Positions 36,471 through 44,787 of a stretch of 64,000 bases of DNA are shown here, in pieces (within the stretch, counting starts at the first letter, position 1; every line of letters starts with the position of its first letter). The stretch lies in assembly GCF_004923205.2 (NCBI RefSeq), contig NZ_SELD02000005.1, positions 1-64,000 of the forward strand. The letters run 5' to 3'. The translations under genes and the position numbers were made by a program. The notes under the pieces are model-generated. The model had not been told where the DNA came from. It did no database searches and worked only from the letters and a program-made list of their open reading frames with translations. The DNA is from Paracoccus aeridis. Lineage in GTDB: Bacteria > Pseudomonadota > Alphaproteobacteria > Rhodobacterales > Rhodobacteraceae.

Positions 36471-37994
36471 TCACTCGCCGCGCGGGAAGCGCTTGCTCTC
36501 CTCGAGGATGTCGAGGTTCATGTGGTTGCGCATGTAGCGTTCCGACGCCTGCATCAGCGGCTGGTAGTCCCACGGGAAATAGGCCCCGTTCCGCAGCGCC
36601 TCGTAGACGATCCAGCGCCGCGCCTGGCTCTGGCGCACCTCGGCGTCGTAGGCGTTCAGATCCCACCGCGCCGCCGCCATGGCCCGCAACCGCTCCACCG
36701 TGCCTGCATGGGCGGGATCGCCTGCAAGATCGATGCGCTCGCCGGGATCGGCGTGAAGGTCGAAGAGCTGCTCCGGATCGGCGAGGCAGGCGGTGTACTT
36801 CCAGCGCCCGTCCCGGATCGCGACCATGGGCGAGACGCTTGCCTCGGCCGCATACTCCATGACCACCGGGGCGCGGTCTGCGCCGCTCGCCACCGGCACC
36901 AGCGACTGCCCGTCGGTCCACGGGCTCACCTCCTCCATCGGCAGCGCGACCAGGTCCGCCAGCGTCGGCAGCAGGTCGATGGTGGAAACCGGCGTGTCCA
37001 CCCGGCCCGCCGGCATGCCCGGCGCGGCGATCATCAGCGGCACGCGCGCGGACGGGTCGAAGAAGTTCATCTTGAACCACAGCCCGCGGTCGCCGAGCAT
37101 CTCGCCATGGTCGGACAGGAAGACGACGACCGCTTCCTGCCGGGTATCGCGCAGCACGCCCATGATCTCGCCGATCTTGTCGTCGATGTAGCTGATGTTG
37201 GCGAAGTAGCCCTGCCGCGCGCGGCGGATCTGGTCGTCCGTGATGTCGTAGCGCCGCCAGTCGCAGGCGTCGAGGATGCGCTGCGAATGGGGGTCCTGCG
37301 CGTCGTAGGGGATCGCCTCGGGCGGCTCCAGTTCCGGCGCGCGCGCGTACAGGTCCCAGTAGCGGCGCCGGGCCACGAAGGGGTCGTGCGGATGGGTGAA
37401 GCTGACCGTCAGGCACCACGGCCGCGCGTCCGCCCCGCGCGACAGGTCGTAGAGCTTGCGGCAGGCGTTGTAGGCGACCTCGTCGTCGTATTCGTACTGG
37501 TTGGTGATCTCGGCCACGCCTGCGCCGGTGATCGAGCCCATGTTGTGATACCACCAGTCGATCCGCTCCCCCGGCTTCCGATAGTCGGGGGTCCAGCCGA
37601 AATCGGCCGGGTAGATGTCGGTCGTCAGCCGCTCCTCGAACCCGTGCAGCTGGTCGGGGCCGACGAAGTGCATCTTGCCGGACAGGGCGGTCGCATACCC
37701 CGCGCGGCGCAGGTGGTGGGCATAGGTCGGGATGTCCGACCCGAACTCGGCCGCGTTGTCGTAGACGCGCGTGCGGCGCGGCAGCTGGCCCGACATGAAG
37801 GCGGCGCGGGCCGGCGCGCAAAGCGGGCTGGCGGTGTAGGCATTGGCGAAGCGCGCCGACCGCCCGGCCAGCGCGCCGAGGTTCGGCGCGCGAAGGAACG
37901 GCGCCGGCCCGTCGGGAAACCACACGCCCGACAGCTGGTCGGCCATCAGGATAAGGATGTTGGGGCGGCGTCCCGCCGGGCCGGCGCTGGTCAT
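36471..37994 (-). CDS. betC: Choline-sulfatase
   Basis: Type I sulfatase that hydrolyses choline-O-sulfate to choline and sulfate. The formylglycine motif CxPxR is C59-A-P-A-R63 in SPLCAPARAAFMSG. Metal ligands come from MADQ (D19) and FLSDHGEMLGDRGLW. 507 residues. BetC-specific sequence includes GKMHFVGPDQLHGFEERLTTDIYPADFGWTPDY and the C-terminal tail ERYMRNHMNLDILEESKRFPRG, which closes the active site in this family. ATGA overlap with choX. The rest of the usual bet genes (betI, betB, betA) is absent here. Confidence 0.94.
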   Translation of the reverse strand: MTSAGPAGRRPNILILMADQLSGVWFPDGPAPFLRAPNLGALAGRSARFANAYTASPLCAPARAAFMSGQLPRRTRVYDNAAEFGSDIPTYAHHLRRAGYATALSGKMHFVGPDQLHGFEERLTTDIYPADFGWTPDYRKPGERIDWWYHNMGSITGAGVAEITNQYEYDDEVAYNACRKLYDLSRGADARPWCLTVSFTHPHDPFVARRRYWDLYARAPELEPPEAIPYDAQDPHSQRILDACDWRRYDITDDQIRRARQGYFANISYIDDKIGEIMGVLRDTRQEAVVVFLSDHGEMLGDRGLWFKMNFFDPSARVPLMIAAPGMPAGRVDTPVSTIDLLPTLADLVALPMEEVSPWTDGQSLVPVASGADRAPVVMEYAAEASVSPMVAIRDGRWKYTACLADPEQLFDLHADPGERIDLAGDPAHAGTVERLRAMAAARWDLNAYDAEVRQSQARRWIVYEALRNGAYFPWDYQPLMQASERYMRNHMNLDILEESKRFPRGE

Positions 37995-38926
37995 CCGGCG
38001 ATCGCGGCCTTTGCTGCGTCAAGGCCCGGCTGGCCGTCCAGCGTGGTGACGCCGGTGGTCCATTCGGTGATGACCTCGGGGTTGTCGCGCAGCCACGCCG
38101 TTGCGGCCTCGGTCCCCGTCATGCCGTCATCGAGGATCGAGCCCATCAGCGCGTTCTCCATGTCGACGCTGAAGGTCATGTTCGACAGCAGCCTTGCCGC
38201 GTTGGGGCAGGCCTGCGCCCACTCCGTGCGCGCCAGCGTGTGGACCGTCGCGCCGCCGAAATCGGGGCCGAACTCCTCGTCGCCGCCCGTCAGGTAGGTG
38301 ATCTCGTGGGCGATGTTCATCGGGTGCGGAGCCCAGGCGAGAAACACGGTCGGCGTGTTCGCCTGGTCGTTGCGCGCGACTTGCGCCAGCATCGCCTGCT
38401 CGCCCGATTCCACCAGTTCCCAGTCGCCGAGGCCGTTCTTGTCGGCCGCGATCATCGCCGCGATCGACTGGTTGGCGGGCGCGCCCGGCTCGATCCCGTA
38501 GATCCTGCCGTCGAACGCGTCCCGGTGGGCGTCGAGGTCGGCGAAGTCTTTCACGCCGAGGTCCGCGCCTGCCTTGTTGACGCCCAGCGTGAACCTGGCC
38601 CCGTCGAGGTTCTGCACCAGCTCGGTCGTGCGGCCCGACGCGTCGAGATCGTCGCGGAACGACTTCTGCGCCGGCATCCAGTTGCCGAGGAACGCGTCGA
38701 TCTGCCCGCCCTTCAGCGCCTCGTAGCCGATCGGCACCGACAGGGTCTGCACGTCCGGGGTGTAGCCCAGGGCGTCCAGCATGACCGAGGCGAGCCCGTT
38801 GGTCGCGGTGATGTCGGTCCAGCCCGGATCGGACAGGCGGACGGTCCCGCAGGTGGCGGCATCGTCGGCGAAGGCGGGCGTGGCTGACAGCGCCAGCGCG
38901 GCGATCAGGATCGGGCGGATGGTCAT
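37991..38926 (-). CDS. choX: Choline ABC transporter substrate-binding protein ChoX
   Basis: Periplasmic choline-binding protein of the glycine-betaine (OpuAC) family, 311 residues with signal peptide ending in PAFA. The aromatic cage that holds the trimethylammonium group is recognisable: W36 in DPGWTDI, W83 in GNWMP, the Y in IYGIEPGAPANQ and W in FLAWAPHPMN. Start is the ATG at 38926 with a GGGAG ribosome-binding site; the open frame upstream is not conserved. The permease ChoW and ATPase ChoV are not in the window, so this binding protein must work with components encoded elsewhere. Confidence 0.9.
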   Translation of the reverse strand: MTIRPILIAALALSATPAFADDAATCGTVRLSDPGWTDITATNGLASVMLDALGYTPDVQTLSVPIGYEALKGGQIDAFLGNWMPAQKSFRDDLDASGRTTELVQNLDGARFTLGVNKAGADLGVKDFADLDAHRDAFDGRIYGIEPGAPANQSIAAMIAADKNGLGDWELVESGEQAMLAQVARNDQANTPTVFLAWAPHPMNIAHEITYLTGGDEEFGPDFGGATVHTLARTEWAQACPNAARLLSNMTFSVDMENALMGSILDDGMTGTEAATAWLRDNPEVITEWTTGVTTLDGQPGLDAAKAAIAG

Positions 38927-39212
38927 GGGTGAAGCTCCCCCTTGGTTTGACATGCCGGCGGACCGGCGGCGCGGACCAGTCTGCCCGTCAATCTCGCGTT
39001 TGCAAGTCGTGATTGTCCCTCTCCATCGTGGAAGGCCGGGGCGCCATGACATGCGCCGCTTACGTTCGCTGCGCGTCAAGGGTGGCGTGTGCGATGTTCA
39101 GCGCCATCGGCGCCTGACTTCACCGGACCGGCCACACGGCTCGGTTGCCCGGCTGTCGGCGCAATGTCGCGGCAGCTCGTCCCGCCCGCGAGGTGAGTTC
39201 GCATCACGCGCG

Positions 39213-40232
39213 TCAGCCCGTCCGGACCGGCCCCGTCGAGGCGCGTTCCACCAGAGCGCAGCCGAGTTCGATCTTGCGCGGGATCGCCGGCTCGGCGAAC
39301 AGCCGCCGCCGCGCAGTCTGCTGGATCAGCGTCAGCGCCTCTTCCCCGATCCTGCGCATCGGGATCACGATCGTGGTCAGCGCAGGCGACAGGAACTCGC
39401 CCTGCGGCAGGCCGTCGATGCCGATGACTGAAATGTCGCCGGGGACCGTCCGGCCGGTTTCCTGTATCCCCACGATGGCGCCGGCCGCGAGGATGTCGGC
39501 GGCGGCGATGACGGCGGTGAAGCCGGGATCGTCGCCCAGGGCGCGGCGGATGCGGATGCGGGCGGCGTCCGAGGTCCAGTCGTCCACCTCGAGGATCCGG
39601 TCGGGCCCCAGCGCAGGGCCGAGTTCGTCGCGCACGCCTTCCAGCCTGCGGGCGATGGTGCGGCGGCCCGGCCGCGTCAGGAACACGATCCGGCTGTGCC
39701 CCAGCGCCTTCAGGTGCGAAGCGGCCAGCGCCGCAGCCGAGCGGTTGCAGGGCGCGACCGAGTCGATCGTCATCAGCGGATCGTCGTCGTTCAGAAGGAC
39801 GACCGCGCAGGGCAGCGACCGCGCCAGCGCGATCGTGTCGTCGTCCACGGTCATCAGGATGATGCCGATCAGCCCGCCTTCGACGCCGCCGTATGTTTCG
39901 GGCAGCCGCGCGATCTCGGCCGGATGGCCGTAGCCCAGCACCTCGACCTCGATGCCCAGTTCGCCAGCGCGGCCGCGCAGACCTTCCAGCACGTGCAGCG
40001 TGTACTGGCTTCGCTGCAGGTCGAGAAGCGCCGCGTGCGAGGCGACCAGCAGCACCCGCGAACCCACCGTCTCGTCTCGCAGCGGATAGTTCAGCTCGCG
40101 CGCGCGGGCACGGATGCGGGTCACGACCTCGTCGCGCACGTAGCCCCGGCCGCTCAGCGCGCGCGACACCGTGGCGGTGGAAACGCCGAGGTCGCGGGCG
40201 ATGCGGGCAATCGTGGGGCGCTTGGGCGGCAT
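39213..40232 (-). CDS. LacI-family regulator of the uronide operon
   Basis: Transcriptional regulator with an N-terminal LacI helix-turn-helix (TIARIARDLGVSTATVSRALSGRGYVRDEV) and a periplasmic-binding-protein-like effector domain. 339 residues from the ATG at 40232 (MPPKRPTIAR); an in-frame start at 40262 would add ten residues. Divergent from the GH105-kdu operon with a perfect inverted repeat in the shared gap, so it most likely represses that operon and itself. The effector is probably a uronide breakdown product such as 2-keto-3-deoxygluconate; that is inference. Confidence 0.85.
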   Translation of the reverse strand: MPPKRPTIARIARDLGVSTATVSRALSGRGYVRDEVVTRIRARARELNYPLRDETVGSRVLLVASHAALLDLQRSQYTLHVLEGLRGRAGELGIEVEVLGYGHPAEIARLPETYGGVEGGLIGIILMTVDDDTIALARSLPCAVVLLNDDDPLMTIDSVAPCNRSAAALAASHLKALGHSRIVFLTRPGRRTIARRLEGVRDELGPALGPDRILEVDDWTSDAARIRIRRALGDDPGFTAVIAAADILAAGAIVGIQETGRTVPGDISVIGIDGLPQGEFLSPALTTIVIPMRRIGEEALTLIQQTARRRLFAEPAIPRKIELGCALVERASTGPVRTG

Positions 40233-40262
40233 GGTTCGAGGGTATGAAAGGAAATTACACAT

Positions 40263-40277
40263 TGCAACAACGTTGCA
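40263..40277. promoter_or_regulatory. Candidate LacI-type operator
   Basis: TGCAAC-AAC-GTTGCA, a perfect 6-3-6 inverted repeat in the 76-nt gap between the divergent LacI gene and the GH105 gene. The inner CAACGTTG is itself an 8-bp palindrome with a central CG, as in many LacI-family sites. Confidence 0.6.
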
Positions 40278-40308
40278 TGAGCAGGTTCACTCGGCGGGGG
40301 AGGACGGC

Positions 40309-41430
40309 ATGGACGACGCAGGCGACCTGATTCTGGATGCGCGGCAGCGGATGGGCGACACGCTCGACCTGCTCGTGGCGGGGCTGACCCGCCTGTCGCA
40401 TGACGGCCGCTTCGTGGAACCGAACCTCGACGGCAGCGCGGGCGACTACATCAGCTTCGACGCCTGGGAATGGCCTCAGGGCGTCGGCATGTTCGGGCTG
40501 GTGCAGCTGTGGCGCGCCAAGGGTCACGAGCCGGAGCTGGGGCGGCTGATCGACGGCTGGTACCGCCGCGCGCTTGATCGCGGCCTGCCCCCGCTCAACA
40601 TCAACACCACCGCGCCGATGCTGGGGCTCGCGCTCTACTGGGACAGGACGCGGGACCCCGCGTTCCACGCGGCGCTGGAGGACTGGACCGCGCGGCTGCT
40701 GACGGCGGCGGGCCGGACCGGCTTCGGCGCGTTCCAGCACGACGTGTCCGACAAGCTGAACGAAGGCGAGCTGTGGGACGACACGCTCTACATGGTGGGG
40801 CTGTTCCTCGCCGCCTACGGGCAGGCGTCGGGCCGGCGCGAGCTGGTGGACGAGGCGGAGCGCCAGTTCCTCGCCCACGCCCATTTCCTTGCCGACCGCC
40901 GCACCGGCCTGTGGTTCCACGGCTGGACCTTCGCGGGCCGCCACAACTTCGCGGGCGCGCTGTGGGCGCGGGGGAACGCGTGGATCACTGCGGGGCTCGT
41001 GGACCTGTTCGAGCTTGCCGACCTGTCGCCGGGCGTGCGGCTGCATCTTGAATCGCTGCTGGGCGACCAGGTGGATGCGCTGCTGCCGCTGCAGGATGCC
41101 GCCGGCATGTGGCATACGCTGCTGCAGGAGCCGGAAAGCTATCCCGAAACCTCGGCGACGGCCGGGTTTGCCTACGGCCTTCTGAAGGGCGCGCGGCTGG
41201 GGCTTGGCGACGAACGCTGGCGCGCGGCGGGGCTGCGGGCGCTGGACGCGGTGATCGGCGCGGTGGATGCGCAGGGCGTCGTCGGCGGGGTCAGCTACGG
41301 CACCCGGATGGGCCACGACCTGCAACACTACCGCGACATCCCGATCCAGCCTACGGCCTATGGGCAGTCGCTGGCCATCCTGGCGCTGGTCGAGGGACGC
41401 CGGCACCTGATCGAAAGGAACGACCGATGA
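40309..41430 (+). CDS. GH105/GH88-type unsaturated uronyl hydrolase
   Basis: Cytoplasmic glycoside hydrolase that removes the delta-4,5-unsaturated uronic acid from the end of oligosaccharides made by polysaccharide lyases. 373 residues forming an (alpha/alpha)6 barrel. The catalytic region LWDDTLYMVGLFLAAYGQ (D157-D158) corresponds to the acid/base aspartate of YteR-type enzymes; GLWFHGW and WARGNAWITAGL are also family features. The ATG at 40309 follows a strong GGGGGAGGA ribosome-binding site. First gene of the operon, ATGA overlap with kduI. Whether the aglycon is rhamnose, galacturonate or another sugar cannot be read from the sequence. Confidence 0.88.
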   Translation: MDDAGDLILDARQRMGDTLDLLVAGLTRLSHDGRFVEPNLDGSAGDYISFDAWEWPQGVGMFGLVQLWRAKGHEPELGRLIDGWYRRALDRGLPPLNINTTAPMLGLALYWDRTRDPAFHAALEDWTARLLTAAGRTGFGAFQHDVSDKLNEGELWDDTLYMVGLFLAAYGQASGRRELVDEAERQFLAHAHFLADRRTGLWFHGWTFAGRHNFAGALWARGNAWITAGLVDLFELADLSPGVRLHLESLLGDQVDALLPLQDAAGMWHTLLQEPESYPETSATAGFAYGLLKGARLGLGDERWRAAGLRALDAVIGAVDAQGVVGGVSYGTRMGHDLQHYRDIPIQPTAYGQSLAILALVEGRRHLIERNDR

Positions 41431-42263
41431 CCATGCTGCAACGCTACGGCGCTGGACCCGACCAGATCGACGCGATGCTGACCGACGACCTGCGCGACAA
41501 CTTCATGGTCGAGGGGCTGTTCCAGCCGGGGCGGATCGCCTTCTGCTACACCCACTACGACCGCATGATCCTCGGGGCGGCGGTCCCCACGGACGCGCCC
41601 CTTTCCTTCGGCGACGGCGCCGACGTGGGCACCCCGCGCTTCTTCGACGCGCGCGAGATGGGGATCGCAAACCTCGGCGGCGCGGGCTGGGTCGAGGTGG
41701 ACGGCACCCGCCATGCGCTGGCTAACCGCGACGTGCTGTATGTCGGGCGCGGCGCGGGCGAGGTCCGGCTGGGCAGCGACGATGCCTCTGCTCCGGCGCA
41801 TTTCTACATGAACTCGGTCCCTGCCGGCGCGGACATCCCGCACCGCCTCATCACCCGCGACGAGGGCAAGCAGGTCGAGTTCGGCGAGGCGGCCAAGTGC
41901 AACCACCGCCGCCTGCGCATGTACATCCATCCCGAGGTTGCGCCGTCCTGCCTGCTGCTGATGGGGATCACCGACCTGGCCGAGCAGTCGGTCTGGAACA
42001 CCATGCCGCCCCATCTTCACGAACGGCGGATGGAGGCCTACTGCTACTTCGACCTCGCCCCCGAGGACCGGGTCATGCACTTCATGGGCCGTCCCGACAA
42101 CACCCGCCACCTGGTCGTCGCGAACGGCGACATGGTGCTGTCGCCGGCGTGGTCGATCCACATGGGCGCGGGGACCGGGCGCTATGCCTTCGTCTGGGGC
42201 ATGACCGGCGAGAACCAGGCCTATGGCGACGTCGATCCCGTCGCCATCGCGGAGCTGCGCTGA
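41427..42263 (+). CDS. kduI: 5-dehydro-4-deoxy-D-glucuronate isomerase
   Basis: Converts 5-keto-4-deoxyuronate, the open form of unsaturated uronic acid, to 3-deoxy-glycero-2,5-hexodiulosonate. Cupin-fold enzyme of 278 residues, the same length as E. coli KduI. The zinc ligands fall exactly at the E. coli positions: H196 and H198 in HLHERRMEAY, E203, and H245 in WSIHMG. Start overlaps the GH105 stop; AAAGGA ribosome-binding site inside the preceding gene. Next gene begins one base after its stop. Confidence 0.96.
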   Translation: MTMLQRYGAGPDQIDAMLTDDLRDNFMVEGLFQPGRIAFCYTHYDRMILGAAVPTDAPLSFGDGADVGTPRFFDAREMGIANLGGAGWVEVDGTRHALANRDVLYVGRGAGEVRLGSDDASAPAHFYMNSVPAGADIPHRLITRDEGKQVEFGEAAKCNHRRLRMYIHPEVAPSCLLLMGITDLAEQSVWNTMPPHLHERRMEAYCYFDLAPEDRVMHFMGRPDNTRHLVVANGDMVLSPAWSIHMGAGTGRYAFVWGMTGENQAYGDVDPVAIAELR

Positions 42264-42264
42264 C

Positions 42265-44787
42265 ATGCGCCTGACCAGCGGCCAGCCCTTGCCCTGGTGG
42301 CAGACCACGCCGCTGGCCGAAGCGCGCTACGACGTGCCCGACGCCCCCATGCAGGGCGAGATGGACTCGACGTTCTTCCTGACCAAGGACAAGAACTACA
42401 TCCCCCACACCTATCCCTGCCGCACCGCCTACATCGCGGAGTTCCGCGACCGCGAGCCGGTGCCGGATCTGGATCCCGACTGGACCATGGCGCGCAACGT
42501 CCTGCCGATGGGGTCCGCGTTCCTCGACCTGTCGGGCTTCTGGTTCCGCGCCACCCGGCTGCGGAACTGGCAGCGCACCGCCGTTCACGCCGAGCGCGCG
42601 GGTCCGGCCCGGCTTCGCCTCGGCATCTGCGGTGCGGCGAAGCTGTTCGTGAACGGCGAGGCGGCGGGCTGGCTTTCCCCCACGGTCCGCAACGCGATGA
42701 CCAAGGCCGAGTTCGACGTGATCCTGCGCGAGGGCCTGAACGAGATCGCCGTCTGGCAGGAGGACCTGGCCGAGCGCGACGCCGTCATTCGCGTCCTCGT
42801 CGAGTGGGTGGATGGCCCGCCCGCCCGCGCCGCGCATCCCTTCGACGCGGACGACGCGCTGGTCGGCGGGGTCGAGGCCGCGATCGCGGCCATGCATCTC
42901 GACCGCAAGCACTACGACGACACCGACGAGATCCGGCTGGTGCTGCCCTGTCCGTTCCCGGCCCGGGTCGCGGCGCAGGTGGTCGTCAGCGGCCATTTCA
43001 TGGCCCATGACAGCCAGGGCATCGTGCTGGACATCGCCCCGGGCGCCGGCCACGCCGTGATCGGCAAGGCCGGCGATTTTCCTGCCGACTACCGCTACTT
43101 CCACCTCGACCTGGAATGCGGCGGCTTCCGCACCCGCGCGACGCTGGGGGCCGAGATCGGCTGGCGCAGCCGCACCGGCCCTGCGCCCGAGGCGCTGCCC
43201 GACCGCATCGCCGAGACGCTGGCCTGGATCGCCGCCCACGCCGAGAACGACACCGAGACGGCGCTCGCCTGCCTCGATCAGGGCGACACGGCCCGGGCCG
43301 CCGCCATCTACGAGCACGAACTTTTCGGCATCGAGGACTGCTTCGACTGCGCGGATTTCGCCTTGGTCCCGCTGCTGTGGGGCCGCATCGCCTATGCCGA
43401 CCGCATCCCCGACGGCCTGCGCGACCGCATCGACCGGGCCGCGCTCGGCTTCCGCTACTGGATGGACGAGCCGGGCAACGACGTGCAGTGGTACTTTTCG
43501 GAAAACCACGCGCTCCTGTTCCACACCGCCGCCTACCTTGCTGGCCACCACCAGCCCGACGCCGTCTTCCGCCGGTCGGGACGGACCGGGGCGGAGCAGT
43601 CGCGGGTCGGGCGCGAACGCCTGCTCGGCTGGTTCGACCACTTCGAGCGGGCGGAGATGGCGGAGTTCAACTCCTCCCCCTACTTCCCGATCGATCTCAA
43701 GGGGATGACCGCGCTCCACGCGCTGGCGCCGGACGAGGACATCCGCGACCGCGCCCGCCGCGGCATCCTGCGGCTGGTCGAGATCGTCGCGAACTCGGCC
43801 CACATGGGCGTCAACACCGCAGCCGAAGGGCGCAGCTACGAACACTCGCTGATCCCTGCCGACACGTCGGAACTGACGGGGATCGCGCGGCTGCTGTGGG
43901 GCAGGGGGTGGTTCGGGGCGCATGTGAACTGCCTGGCGCAGCTGGCGCTGTGCCTGCGCGACCACGGGCTTGCCGTGCCGGCGGAGCTGCGGCGCCGCGC
44001 GATCTGGACCGGCGAGGGCGCGCAGGAATGGCGCTTCGGGCAGGGGAACGGTCTGTTCGCGAAGCTGTATCACTACAAGACCGCGGACTTCGCGCTCGGC
44101 ACGGCGGCGGCGTATCGCTGGGGCGAGTGGGGGTACCAGGAGACGCTGATCCACGGCCGGCTGGGGCAGGAGCCCCGGGCGCAGGTCTGGATCAACCATC
44201 CCGGCGAGATGGTGCAGTCGGGCTATGGCCGCCCGTCCTTCTGGGGCGGCTCTGCCAGCGTGCCCCGGGTGCAGCAGTATCGCGGCCTTGCGTTGGTGGC
44301 GTTCGACGGTGTCGAAGGGCAGCTCGACTTTACCCACGCCTGGTTCCCGACGGAAAGCTTCGACAACTGGCGCGTCGAGGGCGACCGCGCCCACGCGCGG
44401 CACGGGCGCGGCATCGTGCTGATCCGCGGCTCGCGCCCGCTCGACCTCGTGACCACCGGCGGGTCGGCCAACGCGGAGCTGCGCCTTCCCGGACGCGACG
44501 GGTTGTGGGTGGTCCGGATGGGCAGCGGCGACGACGCGGCCGCGTTCGAAGCCGCGCATCCGCTGACAGCCACCGGAACGGACGGCACGCTGACCGTCGA
44601 GGATCCCGAATACGGACCCGTCCGCTTCCTGCCCGACGGCACCGTCGAGGCCGAGGGGCGGGTGCTGTCGCCCCGCGACTGGACGCTTGAGGGAGAGCGG
44701 ACGGTCCACGACGAAGCGTCGCCTGACGACCAACGCGGCCCCGCCGACGAGATCCGGGTCCGCACAACGAGAACTGGGAGGAACTGA
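42265..44787 (+). CDS. Large uncharacterised protein in uronide operon; candidate carbohydrate-active enzyme
   Basis: 840 residues, no signal peptide, probably cytoplasmic. I do not recognise the family. Residues ~85-185 look like a sugar-binding beta-sandwich (LFVNG at 127-131, then EGLNEIAVWQEDL), as in the N-domains of some rhamnosidases. Residues ~310-650 are helical and rich in aromatic and His/Asn/Arg residues: VQWYFSENHALLFH (407-420), EFNSSPYFPIDLKG (467-480) and NTAAEGRSYEHSLIPADTSE (517-536). This is the look of an (alpha/alpha)n toroid used by polysaccharide lyases and related hydrolases. The last ~170 residues are beta-rich. It lies between kduI and the sugar importer and overlaps the latter by one base, so it belongs to uronide use. 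Lyase or hydrolase activity is inference. Confidence 0.7.
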   Translation: MRLTSGQPLPWWQTTPLAEARYDVPDAPMQGEMDSTFFLTKDKNYIPHTYPCRTAYIAEFRDREPVPDLDPDWTMARNVLPMGSAFLDLSGFWFRATRLRNWQRTAVHAERAGPARLRLGICGAAKLFVNGEAAGWLSPTVRNAMTKAEFDVILREGLNEIAVWQEDLAERDAVIRVLVEWVDGPPARAAHPFDADDALVGGVEAAIAAMHLDRKHYDDTDEIRLVLPCPFPARVAAQVVVSGHFMAHDSQGIVLDIAPGAGHAVIGKAGDFPADYRYFHLDLECGGFRTRATLGAEIGWRSRTGPAPEALPDRIAETLAWIAAHAENDTETALACLDQGDTARAAAIYEHELFGIEDCFDCADFALVPLLWGRIAYADRIPDGLRDRIDRAALGFRYWMDEPGNDVQWYFSENHALLFHTAAYLAGHHQPDAVFRRSGRTGAEQSRVGRERLLGWFDHFERAEMAEFNSSPYFPIDLKGMTALHALAPDEDIRDRARRGILRLVEIVANSAHMGVNTAAEGRSYEHSLIPADTSELTGIARLLWGRGWFGAHVNCLAQLALCLRDHGLAVPAELRRRAIWTGEGAQEWRFGQGNGLFAKLYHYKTADFALGTAAAYRWGEWGYQETLIHGRLGQEPRAQVWINHPGEMVQSGYGRPSFWGGSASVPRVQQYRGLALVAFDGVEGQLDFTHAWFPTESFDNWRVEGDRAHARHGRGIVLIRGSRPLDLVTTGGSANAELRLPGRDGLWVVRMGSGDDAAAFEAAHPLTATGTDGTLTVEDPEYGPVRFLPDGTVEAEGRVLSPRDWTLEGERTVHDEASPDDQRGPADEIRVRTTRTGRN

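Noticed and set aside
42082-44733. An 883-codon minus-strand open frame opposite the uronide operon
   Set aside because: Antisense shadow of kduI and the 840-residue protein; low-complexity translation and no start signal.
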